Virus record (IMG/VR): IMGVR_UViG_3300009164_000371
Span: 1 to 23,167 of that record
Source of the DNA: a virus
Direction: 5' to 3' (one strand)
Length of the DNA: 23,167 bases
Numbering within the stretch: position 1 is the first letter of the stretch; every line of letters starts with the position of its first letter. Positions 14,008 through 21,344 of this stretch are shown piece after piece. Both the position numbers and the translations under genes were made by a program. The notes beneath the pieces are model-generated. The model had not been told where the DNA came from. It made no database searches and worked only from the letters and a program-made list of their open reading frames with translations.

Positions 14008-14058
14008 CCTTTAATCAATCAATACATGTATTATATACCCGAACCGATTTATTGTCAA
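14008..14058. repeat. Promoter repeat, copy 2
   Basis: Matches 13751-13801 at 44 of 51 positions. It includes a perfect 12-base palindrome AATACATGTATT (14021-14032) overlapping the end of the -10 box and the predicted mRNA start, which could be an operator for a dimeric repressor. Confidence 0.8.
14030..14058 (-). promoter_or_regulatory. Perfect consensus sigma70 promoter of the 66-residue gene
   Basis: On the minus strand TTGACA (14053-14058), 17 bases, TATAAT (14030-14035). The -35 overlaps the stop codon of the 276-residue gene. The spacer is nearly the same as in the AAA+ promoter. Confidence 0.9.
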
Positions 14059-14885
14059 ATATTCTCCAATTTCCAATTTTTAATACTAAAGTATTCAAAA
14101 TCATCACGGTTTTTGAAGTAATAAGACCCGGATACTTCCAGTATGTCCCTAGCACTGAACAAACTAGACCAAATATGTTCTAATGGATTTGATGCCTCAA
14201 AAACAAATTGAACAGCAATGTTGGTTCGCTCATCTTTCATCCAATAGTGATTTGTTACACCGCTTTTTCTTTTGGAAATTATTTTACGAAGCGGTATAAG
14301 CAATCTACTCTCACCGGCTATTGTTGGTAAGGATCGGTTTGGTTTTGAGTCAACTTGAATACGCACTTCATCCAAATTAGAGTCATACTCTTGGAAGTAG
14401 GGCAAGTAATAAATCATACCTAACATATCTTCCCTAACTACCTTTTTATCAGATGAATGAACAAATTCATTTAAATCATTACGAAATTTTGAAAATCTAT
14501 TATTTTTCAACTTCCATACCATGATTTTTTTACTAAAATAATCACGAATTTGATCTGCCATTTCTTTATCCGTATCAGTGAGATGCTTAAACAATTCTTC
14601 GCTAAACAGATTACTAATATTATGCCCTTGTTTTGCTTCTTGCAATCTTTTCCAAGTTACACTTAATGCAAGAACATCCTCTGGACTTTGGAACACTTCA
14701 TATTTTTTTATATCGGGGTGATATCTTCGGTTCGAATCTACACTATCAAGGCTATATCCCCCGGATATATGATTTAGTCCACCATAGGTGTTTGCCGATT
14801 GTAAATTGTATGGCGTCAACGCTGATATTTGTGCTGTTGTCAACCCTACAATAGGACTCTTACTAATACTAATAATATTATTCAT
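14055..14885 (-). CDS. Unknown protein next to uvsY (276 aa)
   Basis: I cannot assign a function. The N-terminus (to about 60) looks loosely structured; a helical region (70-150) follows and the last third is beta-rich with Arg/Lys (LIPLRKIISKRKSGVTNHYW). The C-terminus, YYFKNRDDFEYFSIKNW, closely resembles the ending F.F....AEWFSLRW of the small proteins at 6219-8398, suggesting a common strand-turn-strand end. No enzyme motif is seen. It starts at ATG 14885, sharing ATGA with the uvsY stop, so it belongs to the gp32/UvsX/UvsY operon and may assist recombination. Its stop codon overlaps the next promoter. Confidence 0.75.
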   Translation of the reverse strand: MNNIISISKSPIVGLTTAQISALTPYNLQSANTYGGLNHISGGYSLDSVDSNRRYHPDIKKYEVFQSPEDVLALSVTWKRLQEAKQGHNISNLFSEELFKHLTDTDKEMADQIRDYFSKKIMVWKLKNNRFSKFRNDLNEFVHSSDKKVVREDMLGMIYYLPYFQEYDSNLDEVRIQVDSKPNRSLPTIAGESRLLIPLRKIISKRKSGVTNHYWMKDERTNIAVQFVFEASNPLEHIWSSLFSARDILEVSGSYYFKNRDDFEYFSIKNWKLENI

Positions 14886-15343
14886 ACCGATATGTCTTCC
14901 ATTCCCGCTGTTCTAAGTTTCACAATATGTCCCATCTGCCATTGCTTGGCTTCAAGACCCTTCATAATTCCTAACCACCTATTGCGTAGTAGGGCCACTT
15001 CATTGATTAATGTTTCATAATCAATCACTTCATCTTCACCGTCTACATACTTTTCAGCATCACGACTGGTCAATGCTCTATTATACGCTTCTAAATACTT
15101 TTGAAAATGCTTTCGGCGAATTTTCCGAAGTTGAATATTGAGGTAGTTCAGCACAGCCTCAATCTCTTGTAACTGATTGAACCTATGCTCAGTGGTACCG
15201 GGTAATGCGGCAATATTCTTTTCAACATTGCCGTATATCTTTACATCATTTTTTGCTGAGGTTAACTCAGTTTGATAATACGATATAAAATCCGGTATTA
15301 CTGACAAATCATATGTGATTCGGGTATACCAATTTTGTGACAT
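14882..15343 (-). CDS. uvsY: UvsY-like recombination mediator
   Basis: UvsY loads UvsX onto gp32-coated single-stranded DNA. The protein has 153 residues (T4 137). Its similarity to T4 is faint except for the C-terminal pattern: EDEVIDYETLINEVALLRNRW, then GIMKGLEAKQWQMGHIVKLRTAG, which matches the ordering of T4 'YW..L...al.aIKsRgfaikhIqdmR' and of cyanophage UvsY. Basic helical residues in the middle (IQLRKIRRKHFQKYLEAYNR) fit DNA binding. Position directly after UvsX and an acidic small gene supports it; the gene shares ATGA with the next one. Confidence 0.75.
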   Translation of the reverse strand: MSQNWYTRITYDLSVIPDFISYYQTELTSAKNDVKIYGNVEKNIAALPGTTEHRFNQLQEIEAVLNYLNIQLRKIRRKHFQKYLEAYNRALTSRDAEKYVDGEDEVIDYETLINEVALLRNRWLGIMKGLEAKQWQMGHIVKLRTAGMEDISV

Positions 15344-15592
15344 TTAATTCCAATCTTCTGGATCGTGGTCTTCGTCATATTCTTCGTATTCTTCTTCTTG
15401 GAAATGCTGTTCGGCATAACCTTTTAACGCCTTAGTGATATCTTTATCTTTGAATGCAACTTTGATATCTTCAACTTCAAAATTATTGTCCATCAAATAA
15501 TTGACCAAAGAATCTGCCGCATCACCACGATCATTTAAATCAACATGGTCACGCAAGATTTCCCAAACCTCTACGATACTATCTAAACTCAT
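15344..15592 (-). CDS. Acidic small protein between uvsX and uvsY (82 aa)
   Basis: The 82 residues form three helices (DSIVEVWEILRDHV, RGDAADSLVNYLMDNN, VEDIKVAFKDKDITKAL) and a very acidic tail (EEEYEEYDEDHDPEDW) that could mimic DNA or bind a partner such as gp32, UvsX or UvsY. I know proteins like this next to uvsX in T4-like marine phages but not their function. The ATG at 15592 shares ATGA with the uvsX stop and follows GGAGGAGG, so it is efficiently made. Confidence 0.75.
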   Translation of the reverse strand: MSLDSIVEVWEILRDHVDLNDRGDAADSLVNYLMDNNFEVEDIKVAFKDKDITKALKGYAEQHFQEEEYEEYDEDHDPEDWN

Positions 15593-16653
15593 TGTACTGC
15601 CTCCTCCACTGATTCAGTACTTAGCTTTTTTCCTTGATTTTTACTAAATTCGTCCATGACTTTATCTAAGCAACCACCTTCATTTGATTCCCAACCTTTA
15701 CGAAACATCTTTAAGATTTCTCCGTCATCAGTAGTGTAACTTAAACGATTACCTTCTTTAGTCAATAAGTCATTCTTCTCAAACAAATCAAGTAGACCAC
15801 TGTATGGATTCATACCTGTTTCATATGGAATCTTAATCTGTAGTGTTTCAAAAGGTTTAGCATATCGTGTTTTCATAATCTTACATGCGGCACGAATACC
15901 ATTTACTTCTGAAACTTTGTTACCATCCTCATCTTCTTTGAGTTTGAGTTTCTTCATAGCAACAAGAATACTACTTGCATACACAAAGCCTTGACCACCT
16001 GATACTTTGTCATCCGGGTCAAACATATCTTGCGATGCGTATGTGTGATTAGTTGCAACCATACCAATGTTCAAGTTACCGAACATATTAACAGAATTAC
16101 GAACAAGTGCAGCCAATGCTTTAGGCTTACGACCCATGTCACCCTTCATGTCACCTGCCTCAAACTGATTAACGTCAGTTGGTGTTAGCAACATTCCCAA
16201 GCTATCAATGACAAACAAGACTTTTGGTCTGTCTTCTTGCGGGAGTGTTTTATAATCAGTTACAAATTTACTGATTGTCTTGGCTACGTCATCAATCATA
16301 GCCATGTTTAATTTTAACAATTTATCTTCGGTAGTCTCAACGCCTAAGGCATGTAACCACTTCTCATCTAAAGCATTTTCTGAATCGATGAGAACCACAA
16401 AGATACCTTGTTGTTGAGCATGGCGTACCAAGTTGCCGGAACAGATAAAACTCTTTCCGGAACCAGATTCACCAGCAAAGACAGTGACTTTACCAAGAGG
16501 AACACCTTTGTTAAAATCACCACTAATAAGATAGTTAAGTGCATAATTTCCTGTATTGATCCAATCGGTCGGATCGTTAAACCCTATACTAAGTCCTTCA
16601 ATAGACTTAGTAATTTCTTTTCTAAATTTACTTACATCAAATGGTTTACCCAA
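15589..16653 (-). CDS. uvsX: UvsX, RecA-like strand-exchange protein
   Basis: UvsX forms filaments on single-stranded DNA and drives strand invasion in recombination-dependent replication. The protein has 354 residues (T4 391). Walker A is GESGSGKS (61-68), Walker B is VLFVIDSLGML near 145-155, and the L1/L2 DNA-binding loops lie around GDMGRKPKAL and SGGQGFVYASS. The start is TTG at 16653, with AGGAG 6 bases upstream; there is no in-frame ATG for more than 60 residues, so TTG is certain. The C-terminal 50 residues are helical and charged. It follows a BPSL0761-like gene and leads the acidic gene and uvsY. Confidence 0.95.
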   Translation of the reverse strand: MGKPFDVSKFRKEITKSIEGLSIGFNDPTDWINTGNYALNYLISGDFNKGVPLGKVTVFAGESGSGKSFICSGNLVRHAQQQGIFVVLIDSENALDEKWLHALGVETTEDKLLKLNMAMIDDVAKTISKFVTDYKTLPQEDRPKVLFVIDSLGMLLTPTDVNQFEAGDMKGDMGRKPKALAALVRNSVNMFGNLNIGMVATNHTYASQDMFDPDDKVSGGQGFVYASSILVAMKKLKLKEDEDGNKVSEVNGIRAACKIMKTRYAKPFETLQIKIPYETGMNPYSGLLDLFEKNDLLTKEGNRLSYTTDDGEILKMFRKGWESNEGGCLDKVMDEFSKNQGKKLSTESVEEAVQ

Positions 16654-16668
16654 TTTGTTCTCCTAATA

Positions 16669-16899
16669 TTATCTATGTACACCGTTAGTGTATGTTGCAA
16701 ATGGTTTTTTGTCAAGTACGTCTGGACAATTTTCTGCTAATTTATCAATTTCATAGTCTAGTGGAAAATGACGCAAAGCATGTCTTGCCTTATCACGTAC
16801 TATGCTAGGTACCCTTGGTGTTTTTCCTGGGTCACATAGTTCTTCTAGTAGTTTTTTACCTGCCTTTAGGGCTCGGTATCTTTCGTCTGGTAATGTCAT
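16669..16899 (-). CDS. BPSL0761-family small protein (76 aa)
   Basis: The sequence MTLPDERYRALKAGKKLLEEL..., then VPSIVRDKARHALRHFPLDYEID, matches the pattern of the BPSL0761 family I know from proteobacterial chromosomes ('MTMPDERTRALl.....LL.el.....vP..vR..A...LRHyP...el'). Its function is unknown even there. It lies between gp32 and UvsX, starts at ATG 16899 with AGGAG upstream, and follows a hairpin. It may be a host-derived gene or a shared phage/prophage gene. No catalytic motif is visible. Confidence 0.75.
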   Translation of the reverse strand: MTLPDERYRALKAGKKLLEELCDPGKTPRVPSIVRDKARHALRHFPLDYEIDKLAENCPDVLDKKPFATYTNGVHR

Positions 16900-16916
16900 T
16901 ACATTCTCCTATAAAC

Positions 16917-16932
16917 GGGGACCGAAGTCCCC
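16917..16932 (-). terminator. GC hairpin with UUCG loop after gene 32
   Basis: On the minus strand GGGGAC-TTCG-GTCCCC is a perfect 6-bp stem with a UUCG tetraloop, 8 bases after the gp32 stop. The T run after it (GTTTATAG) is weak on this strand, and better on the plus strand (CCCCTTTT). It may be a partial terminator or an RNA-stabilising end that lowers expression of the downstream genes relative to gp32, as in T4. Confidence 0.65.
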
Positions 16933-16940
16933 TTTTAAGA

Positions 16941-17948
16941 TTAAGCAGTTTTTGCTTGTCTAGCACGAATCATTGCTAGAATGTCTTGTGCTTTATCACT
17001 GCTAGGAGCTGATGTAGGCAATGAAATTGGAGCGGATGCCACTGCTGGCTCATCAACATCAAATGGTGCAGACTCTGCTACGGGTGCAGTCGCGGGTGCG
17101 CTAGTTTCAGTAGACGCTTGTGTTGCTGCCGCGGTCGTTCCTGCAGGTGCTTCTAAACCATATGGGCGATAGTAGTTACCCCAACGTTCATTATCATAAG
17201 GCTGTCCGTCTACGCTTGCTTCAAACATTTCTTTCATAATGCGTAGTTCGGCTTCGCCTGGTTTCTTAGGTAGAAAATCAGATAGGTTGAATAAACCATG
17301 TGCTTCAATTGATGCCATTTCTGCTTCAGTCAACGCACTTTCTTTACGTGCCCAGTTACTTGTTGAGTAATCAGCATAACCACCTTTACTTGTTTTCTTA
17401 ACGTTAAAGTCAAGACCACGCATATAGTCAGTTGGCAATTCTTCCATTTCAGGGTCCATCAAACTTGATTTGATAATTGTAAAGATTTGTGGACTGATGA
17501 TGAATCTACGAATTGGATTCGCAGGTTGCTTGTCATCACCGATTGGATTTTGACGAACAAAACCTTGGAATAGATAACTACGTTTCTTCCAATACTTGTT
17601 TGCCAATTCTTTCAAACTTTCATCTTTGTACCAAGGGCGAACTTCTGCCAAGATCGGACATGTTGATCCATCATTGTACATTTCAACGCAAGGTATTTGT
17701 ACTTGAATTTGTTTTACGTTTGGATCACCTTTAACACCATTGAATGGTAGTTTGATGATTTGACGTTCTACCCAGAAGAAAGTGTTCTTACTGTCTGCAT
17801 CTGGTAGGATACGCAATGTGGCAGTTGTGCCTTCGTCCATATTCCAGTGAGGGTAGATTGAGTTGTCAGATTGTTGGTTGCTAGATGAACCAGTTGACTT
17901 GTTTTCTTGTGCCGCGATACGGGCACGAATTTCTGCTAATGAGGCCAT
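16941..17948 (-). CDS. 32: Single-stranded DNA-binding protein, T4 gp32-like
   Basis: gp32 coats single-stranded DNA in replication and recombination. The protein has 335 residues (T4 301). Core features: ATLRILPD (43-50), FFWVERQIIKLPFN (57-70), the DGSTCPI turn (93-99), SYLFQGFV (124-131) and PIRRFIISPQIFTIIK (145-160). T4's zinc ligands are H64, C77, C87, C90; here C87 and C97 match two of them but the His and last Cys are absent (G74 and L100). A Thr/Ala/Pro linker (265-320) leads to a C-terminal helix DILAMIRARQAKTA that resembles the N-terminus LAEIRARIAAQ. It is not the strongly acidic tail of T4. It starts at ATG 17948 with AAGGAG upstream, and has its own early and late promoters. 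Confidence 0.9.
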   Translation of the reverse strand: MASLAEIRARIAAQENKSTGSSSNQQSDNSIYPHWNMDEGTTATLRILPDADSKNTFFWVERQIIKLPFNGVKGDPNVKQIQVQIPCVEMYNDGSTCPILAEVRPWYKDESLKELANKYWKKRSYLFQGFVRQNPIGDDKQPANPIRRFIISPQIFTIIKSSLMDPEMEELPTDYMRGLDFNVKKTSKGGYADYSTSNWARKESALTEAEMASIEAHGLFNLSDFLPKKPGEAELRIMKEMFEASVDGQPYDNERWGNYYRPYGLEAPAGTTAAATQASTETSAPATAPVAESAPFDVDEPAVASAPISLPTSAPSSDKAQDILAMIRARQAKTA

Positions 17949-17995
17949 AATATTCTCCTTATTTCATTAAGATGGTCTTTGTTTAATATTCGCCA

Positions 17996-18009
17996 CACAT
18001 AATTATGTG
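17996..18009. promoter_or_regulatory. Palindrome in the gp32 leader
   Basis: CACATAATTATGTG is a perfect 14-base palindrome in the long gp32 leader, 47 bases before the ATG. As RNA it could form a small hairpin, and downstream is an AT-rich stretch to the ribosome binding site, like the leader where T4 gp32 controls its own translation. An operator or chance is also possible. Confidence 0.45.
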
Positions 18010-18024
18010 ACTAACATGTGATAG

Positions 18025-18052
18025 AGTATAACATACTTTTCTCACCTGTCAA
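18025..18052 (-). promoter_or_regulatory. Extended -10 sigma70-type promoter of gene 32
   Basis: TTGACA (18047-18052), a 16-base spacer and TATACT (18025-18030) on the minus strand, with TGT before the -10. It gives a leader of about 70 bases to gp32. Confidence 0.85.
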
Positions 18053-18055
18053 TAG

Positions 18056-18063
18056 TATTTATG
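18056..18063 (-). promoter_or_regulatory. Late-type promoter CATAAATA before gene 32
   Basis: The minus strand reads CATAAATACTATT just upstream of the sigma70 promoter's -35 box. T4 gene 32 is likewise read from early/middle and late promoters. The flank ATAAATACTATT is the same as at 299-306. Confidence 0.6.
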
Positions 18064-18074
18064 CCAGATGTGGC

Positions 18075-18098
18075 AAACCGCACAAAAAAGTGCGGTTT
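18075..18098 (-). terminator. Hairpin after the 553-residue gene
   Basis: AAACCGCAC / GTGCGGTTT form a 9-bp stem with a 6-base loop about 10 bases after the stop of the 553-residue gene. On the minus strand only TTT follows before GCC, so termination may be partial; on the plus strand the tail is TTTTATTT. It probably ends the late transcript. Confidence 0.65.
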
Positions 18099-18109
18099 TA
18101 TTTACCCTT

Positions 18110-19771
18110 TTATAAACCCGAAAGTTTTTTAATTCTAGATAATATCGGGTCAGTACTTTCTTGATAATTCTTTTCCGTGTCCGCATTGCCTTGTGGATCA
18201 ATATAAGTAGAACCTGAATAATTTTTTCCTGTTTTAGGATCAGTGTAATCCCATGAAGCAAGTGATTTTTGTTGTCCAGTTGTAGGATTTTTCTGAACGG
18301 ATGTGCTAGTATACGTTTGACCAAGTTTGTTTCCTTTTTCAGTCGTACTCATATTATCATAATTACTCACAACATTAAAACCATCATCTTCCGCTACGTC
18401 TTCTTTGCCCCAACCTTCTTGGTCTTGGTATCCAGCATGAAATGCTTTTACCCATTCCGGAGGGCAGCCATGCTTCTTAGCAATGTCTTGTATTAGACCA
18501 CCAGTAGTACCGCCTTTAAATGCTCTACGACCTTCGTGATACCATTTTGCTTGTTCAGGATCTTGACTATAGCCCAAGCCTTCCGCCACACCCTGTTCTT
18601 TACCGTCATAATGTTTTTTAATATCATTATCAAATTGTTTAACAGTTGCTTTAACAATACCCTTAAATCTTTTATCTCCGCGTTTCATATTACCTGCGGC
18701 ATCAGCGGCACTTGCATCAGCACTAGCGGCTTTTTTATACTGTCCTAACTTTTCATTTGATAATTCAGTTAGACTATCAGCCCATTCACCCAATGCAATT
18801 ACTTCTTCCATATCTTTTTTAGTTTCGGTAATGTTTCTGCTTAGTTTACTTAATATTGGCATTACTGATTCAATGCGAGGATCTAAACTTGAACTCATAA
18901 ACATTTCGCTCAAGTCAACTTGTTCTTCATCTTCCATTAATGCAGGTGTGTAGCTTTCAAAGTATTCGTTGTATCCACGTTTACCTTGCAATTTACCTAA
19001 GGTCTCACGTAGTTTCTGATAATGATTGATACCCTCATTTACTAAACTTTGTGCTGATTCATTAAACTGTCCGTTGCGGGTGGCACGAACAAATCCTGCC
19101 ATCTTTTGATATTCTTCACATAAATTATTCAAGTGATTCCAACGTTCATCATTTGGTTTGCCACCTTCAGCAATATGTCTTACGTATGTACGTGCGAGAC
19201 CGGGTTTATTTGTTGGTAACAGAATTCTTTCACCATCTTGATTTTCAACAAAGATACGTGCGATATTACGAAAACGTTGTTCACCTTCTTCAATCGGACG
19301 AGTATGTTGAATACGCATTGTAACTGAAGGGATATTGTTGTTACCACTAGCATTTTTGCCAATTGGATAGTATCCTTCATTAACTTGTTCTTCTCTTTTT
19401 GTGTGTTCTCTTTTTGCCATATCTGCCTCTAAATTAGATTGGTCACTTAGTTCAAAACTAAGTTGTCTGCTTGTTGCAAATCTACTTAATGCTCGGTGAA
19501 GTTGTGACCATGAATTGCTGTCTGCTGATCCGTTTTTTGGACTGTCTGCTACATCTTTTCCAAAATAAATTACTAATTGTCTTAAACCATCAAGTGTTAC
19601 CCATACTTTACCGTAATCTACACCGTCTTTACTAAACATAAATTCAAAGACTTCTGCTTCTTCGGGGATAGGTACTGTGTCCCCGGCGCTATCTTTACTT
19701 ACGGGATTCAACCCACGGCTTTTAAGTAAGCCATAAATTTCGGTTTTTAATGATTCTTGTTCTTTGGACAT
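18110..19771 (-). CDS. Unknown large protein after terminase (553 aa), perhaps a virion protein
   Basis: I cannot assign a function. The first 110 residues form a folded domain (EVFEFMFSKDGVDYGKVWVTLDGLRQLVIYFGKDV) that looks like a small beta sheet with helices. The middle is charged and helical (GINHYQKLRETLGKLQ, KKDMEEVIALGEWADSLTE), and the C-terminus is Ser/Thr/Gly-rich and disordered looking. The sequences HIAEGG (199-204) and QGVAEG (393-398) resemble the I/L-x-E|G/A cut sites of T4 prohead protease gp21, which fits an internal head protein, but this is speculation. The ATG at 19771 has no ribosome binding site and is 4 bases after a late-type box, next to terminase. Its size and place in the late cluster suggest a particle or packaging role. 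Confidence 0.7.
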   Translation of the reverse strand: MSKEQESLKTEIYGLLKSRGLNPVSKDSAGDTVPIPEEAEVFEFMFSKDGVDYGKVWVTLDGLRQLVIYFGKDVADSPKNGSADSNSWSQLHRALSRFATSRQLSFELSDQSNLEADMAKREHTKREEQVNEGYYPIGKNASGNNNIPSVTMRIQHTRPIEEGEQRFRNIARIFVENQDGERILLPTNKPGLARTYVRHIAEGGKPNDERWNHLNNLCEEYQKMAGFVRATRNGQFNESAQSLVNEGINHYQKLRETLGKLQGKRGYNEYFESYTPALMEDEEQVDLSEMFMSSSLDPRIESVMPILSKLSRNITETKKDMEEVIALGEWADSLTELSNEKLGQYKKAASADASAADAAGNMKRGDKRFKGIVKATVKQFDNDIKKHYDGKEQGVAEGLGYSQDPEQAKWYHEGRRAFKGGTTGGLIQDIAKKHGCPPEWVKAFHAGYQDQEGWGKEDVAEDDGFNVVSNYDNMSTTEKGNKLGQTYTSTSVQKNPTTGQQKSLASWDYTDPKTGKNYSGSTYIDPQGNADTEKNYQESTDPILSRIKKLSGL

Positions 19772-19775
19772 ATTA

Positions 19776-19783
19776 TATTTATC
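19776..19783 (-). promoter_or_regulatory. Late-type promoter GATAAATA before the 553-residue gene
   Basis: The minus strand reads GATAAATATAATATG, with 4 bases between the box and the ATG. The distance would put the mRNA start at or near the ATG (leaderless); read-through from terminase may also supply transcripts. Confidence 0.55.
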
Positions 19784-19791
19784 AATATTGG

Positions 19792-21339
19792 TTAGCTTAT
19801 TACTGCAAAGAAAGGCAACGGGGATATAAATTCTTCATGGTCACGTAAGTGATTGTCTAAATCTACGTGATATTCGCTTAATTGTTGCATTACTCTCACT
19901 GAAAGTAATGAGGCCATTACCAAATCATCAGTATCTCCGATCTTAGCCGCATAACTTCCGCCGTGTGCTACGAATGCTTTTAATTCACTGATTAGACTAT
20001 GACTATTGATTGTCATCTTTTTGCTTTCCAGCAGTGTTTTGAACTTAGCACAAGCGGCTAGTTTAGATTTTTGCGTAGTGTTAAAACCCTTACGTTTTTT
20101 TCCGGGCTCGGAAATAAAAATACCCGGTATATTACTTTCACCAAACTCATGTAGTGAGATTAATGCGGCTTCACCAATTGTATTATTCTCAATACTGTAG
20201 TAGATACTGTTTGGTTCTTTAGTGCATTCTTCAATATATCTATTAATCTGTGCTAACAACTTAATCTGACTAGGAATATCCGTACGATTATGTTTCCATT
20301 CGCCTATTTGCGTAGTAGTGTTTGCTTCAAAGATTTGAATGGCTGCTGGATCACTACCTGTTCCAAGACTTGGGTCTAATCCAACAGCATATACATTACC
20401 TTTTTCAGGACGCTTATACCAACGAATCTGCCCAATACGATGTGTAGGCTCATTTCCCTTTAAATCAATCAGTGTATTAGGATTAATCAATGTTTCATCA
20501 GCAATTAAGAACTCACACCCAATCTCTCGGCGAAATCTGTCATCACCGAGTTGTGCTTTCATTTCCCCGGCCCATTTATCATCACGTCCGGGTTGTTCAC
20601 TCCAATGTGCTTGATATGCTCTAAATCCATTTACACCTATCTCAGTCTTATTACCAAACTCATCTTCTGTTTTGTTTGCGCCTTTCCAGATGAAGGCAAA
20701 TTGATCCTCATCACTATTAGGTGTACTAGTAATAATTGCTTTACCACCAGTTGACAATGTAGGAGTAATAGATGTCCAAAACTCTTTTGCAATACTTGGG
20801 CGCACGAATGCAAACTCATCTAAGTATAATAGTGTGATAGACATACCACGACCAGTATTTTCAGTAGTTGTTGCTGATACGATACGACTACCGTTTTCAA
20901 AGTCTAATGAGCCTTTGTTATATGTTGTTACACCTGCTTTGATATGATCAGGACAGTTTTCATATGCATAACGAATACGTTGCATAATTTCCTGAGCACC
21001 TGTGTATTTGTGAGCCGCAATAAGAATCGTACTGTCTGGTACAAACATTGCATACCATAGTAAATAACCTGCGGCTGATGTAGATTTACCTGACTGTCGC
21101 GGCATCAAACTGATACTGAAGCGATAGTTGTGATATGTGTCAATCAATCGTTTTTGATATCCCCAAGGATGATACACCATTGACCCCTTAGTAGGGTGCT
21201 GAATCATAAAGAAGTTATCCATGAAGTATAGATGACCCGTATCAGGATCACAACACTTGATGAAGTCATCTAGTTCTTTGTCGTCCTTGAACTTTGTCTT
21301 AACATAAGGATCTTTAACTAATGTGGGTGAATTACTCAT
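19792..21339 (-). CDS. 17: Large terminase subunit, T4 gp17-like
   Basis: gp17 is the packaging motor and nuclease that cuts concatemers and pumps DNA into the head. The protein has 515 residues (T4 610). The ATPase has Walker A PRQSGKS (80-86), Walker B LLYLDEF (170-176) and the coupling motif TSTPN (204-208). The RNase H-like nuclease has GLDPSLGTG with Asp322, Glu384 in IENNTIGE and Asp471/Asp472 in GDTDDLVMA, the three acidic residues of the family. It starts at ATG 21339, 5 bases after TCTAAATA and with no ribosome binding site. The small subunit gp16 is not seen. Confidence 0.95.
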   Translation of the reverse strand: MSNSPTLVKDPYVKTKFKDDKELDDFIKCCDPDTGHLYFMDNFFMIQHPTKGSMVYHPWGYQKRLIDTYHNYRFSISLMPRQSGKSTSAAGYLLWYAMFVPDSTILIAAHKYTGAQEIMQRIRYAYENCPDHIKAGVTTYNKGSLDFENGSRIVSATTTENTGRGMSITLLYLDEFAFVRPSIAKEFWTSITPTLSTGGKAIITSTPNSDEDQFAFIWKGANKTEDEFGNKTEIGVNGFRAYQAHWSEQPGRDDKWAGEMKAQLGDDRFRREIGCEFLIADETLINPNTLIDLKGNEPTHRIGQIRWYKRPEKGNVYAVGLDPSLGTGSDPAAIQIFEANTTTQIGEWKHNRTDIPSQIKLLAQINRYIEECTKEPNSIYYSIENNTIGEAALISLHEFGESNIPGIFISEPGKKRKGFNTTQKSKLAACAKFKTLLESKKMTINSHSLISELKAFVAHGGSYAAKIGDTDDLVMASLLSVRVMQQLSEYHVDLDNHLRDHEEFISPLPFFAVIS

Positions 21340-21344
21340 GTGTT

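Noticed and set aside
18049-18324. Extra minus-strand frame of 91 codons at the end of the 553-residue gene
   Set aside because: It is an out-of-frame read over the disordered tail and runs through the hairpin; no start signal.
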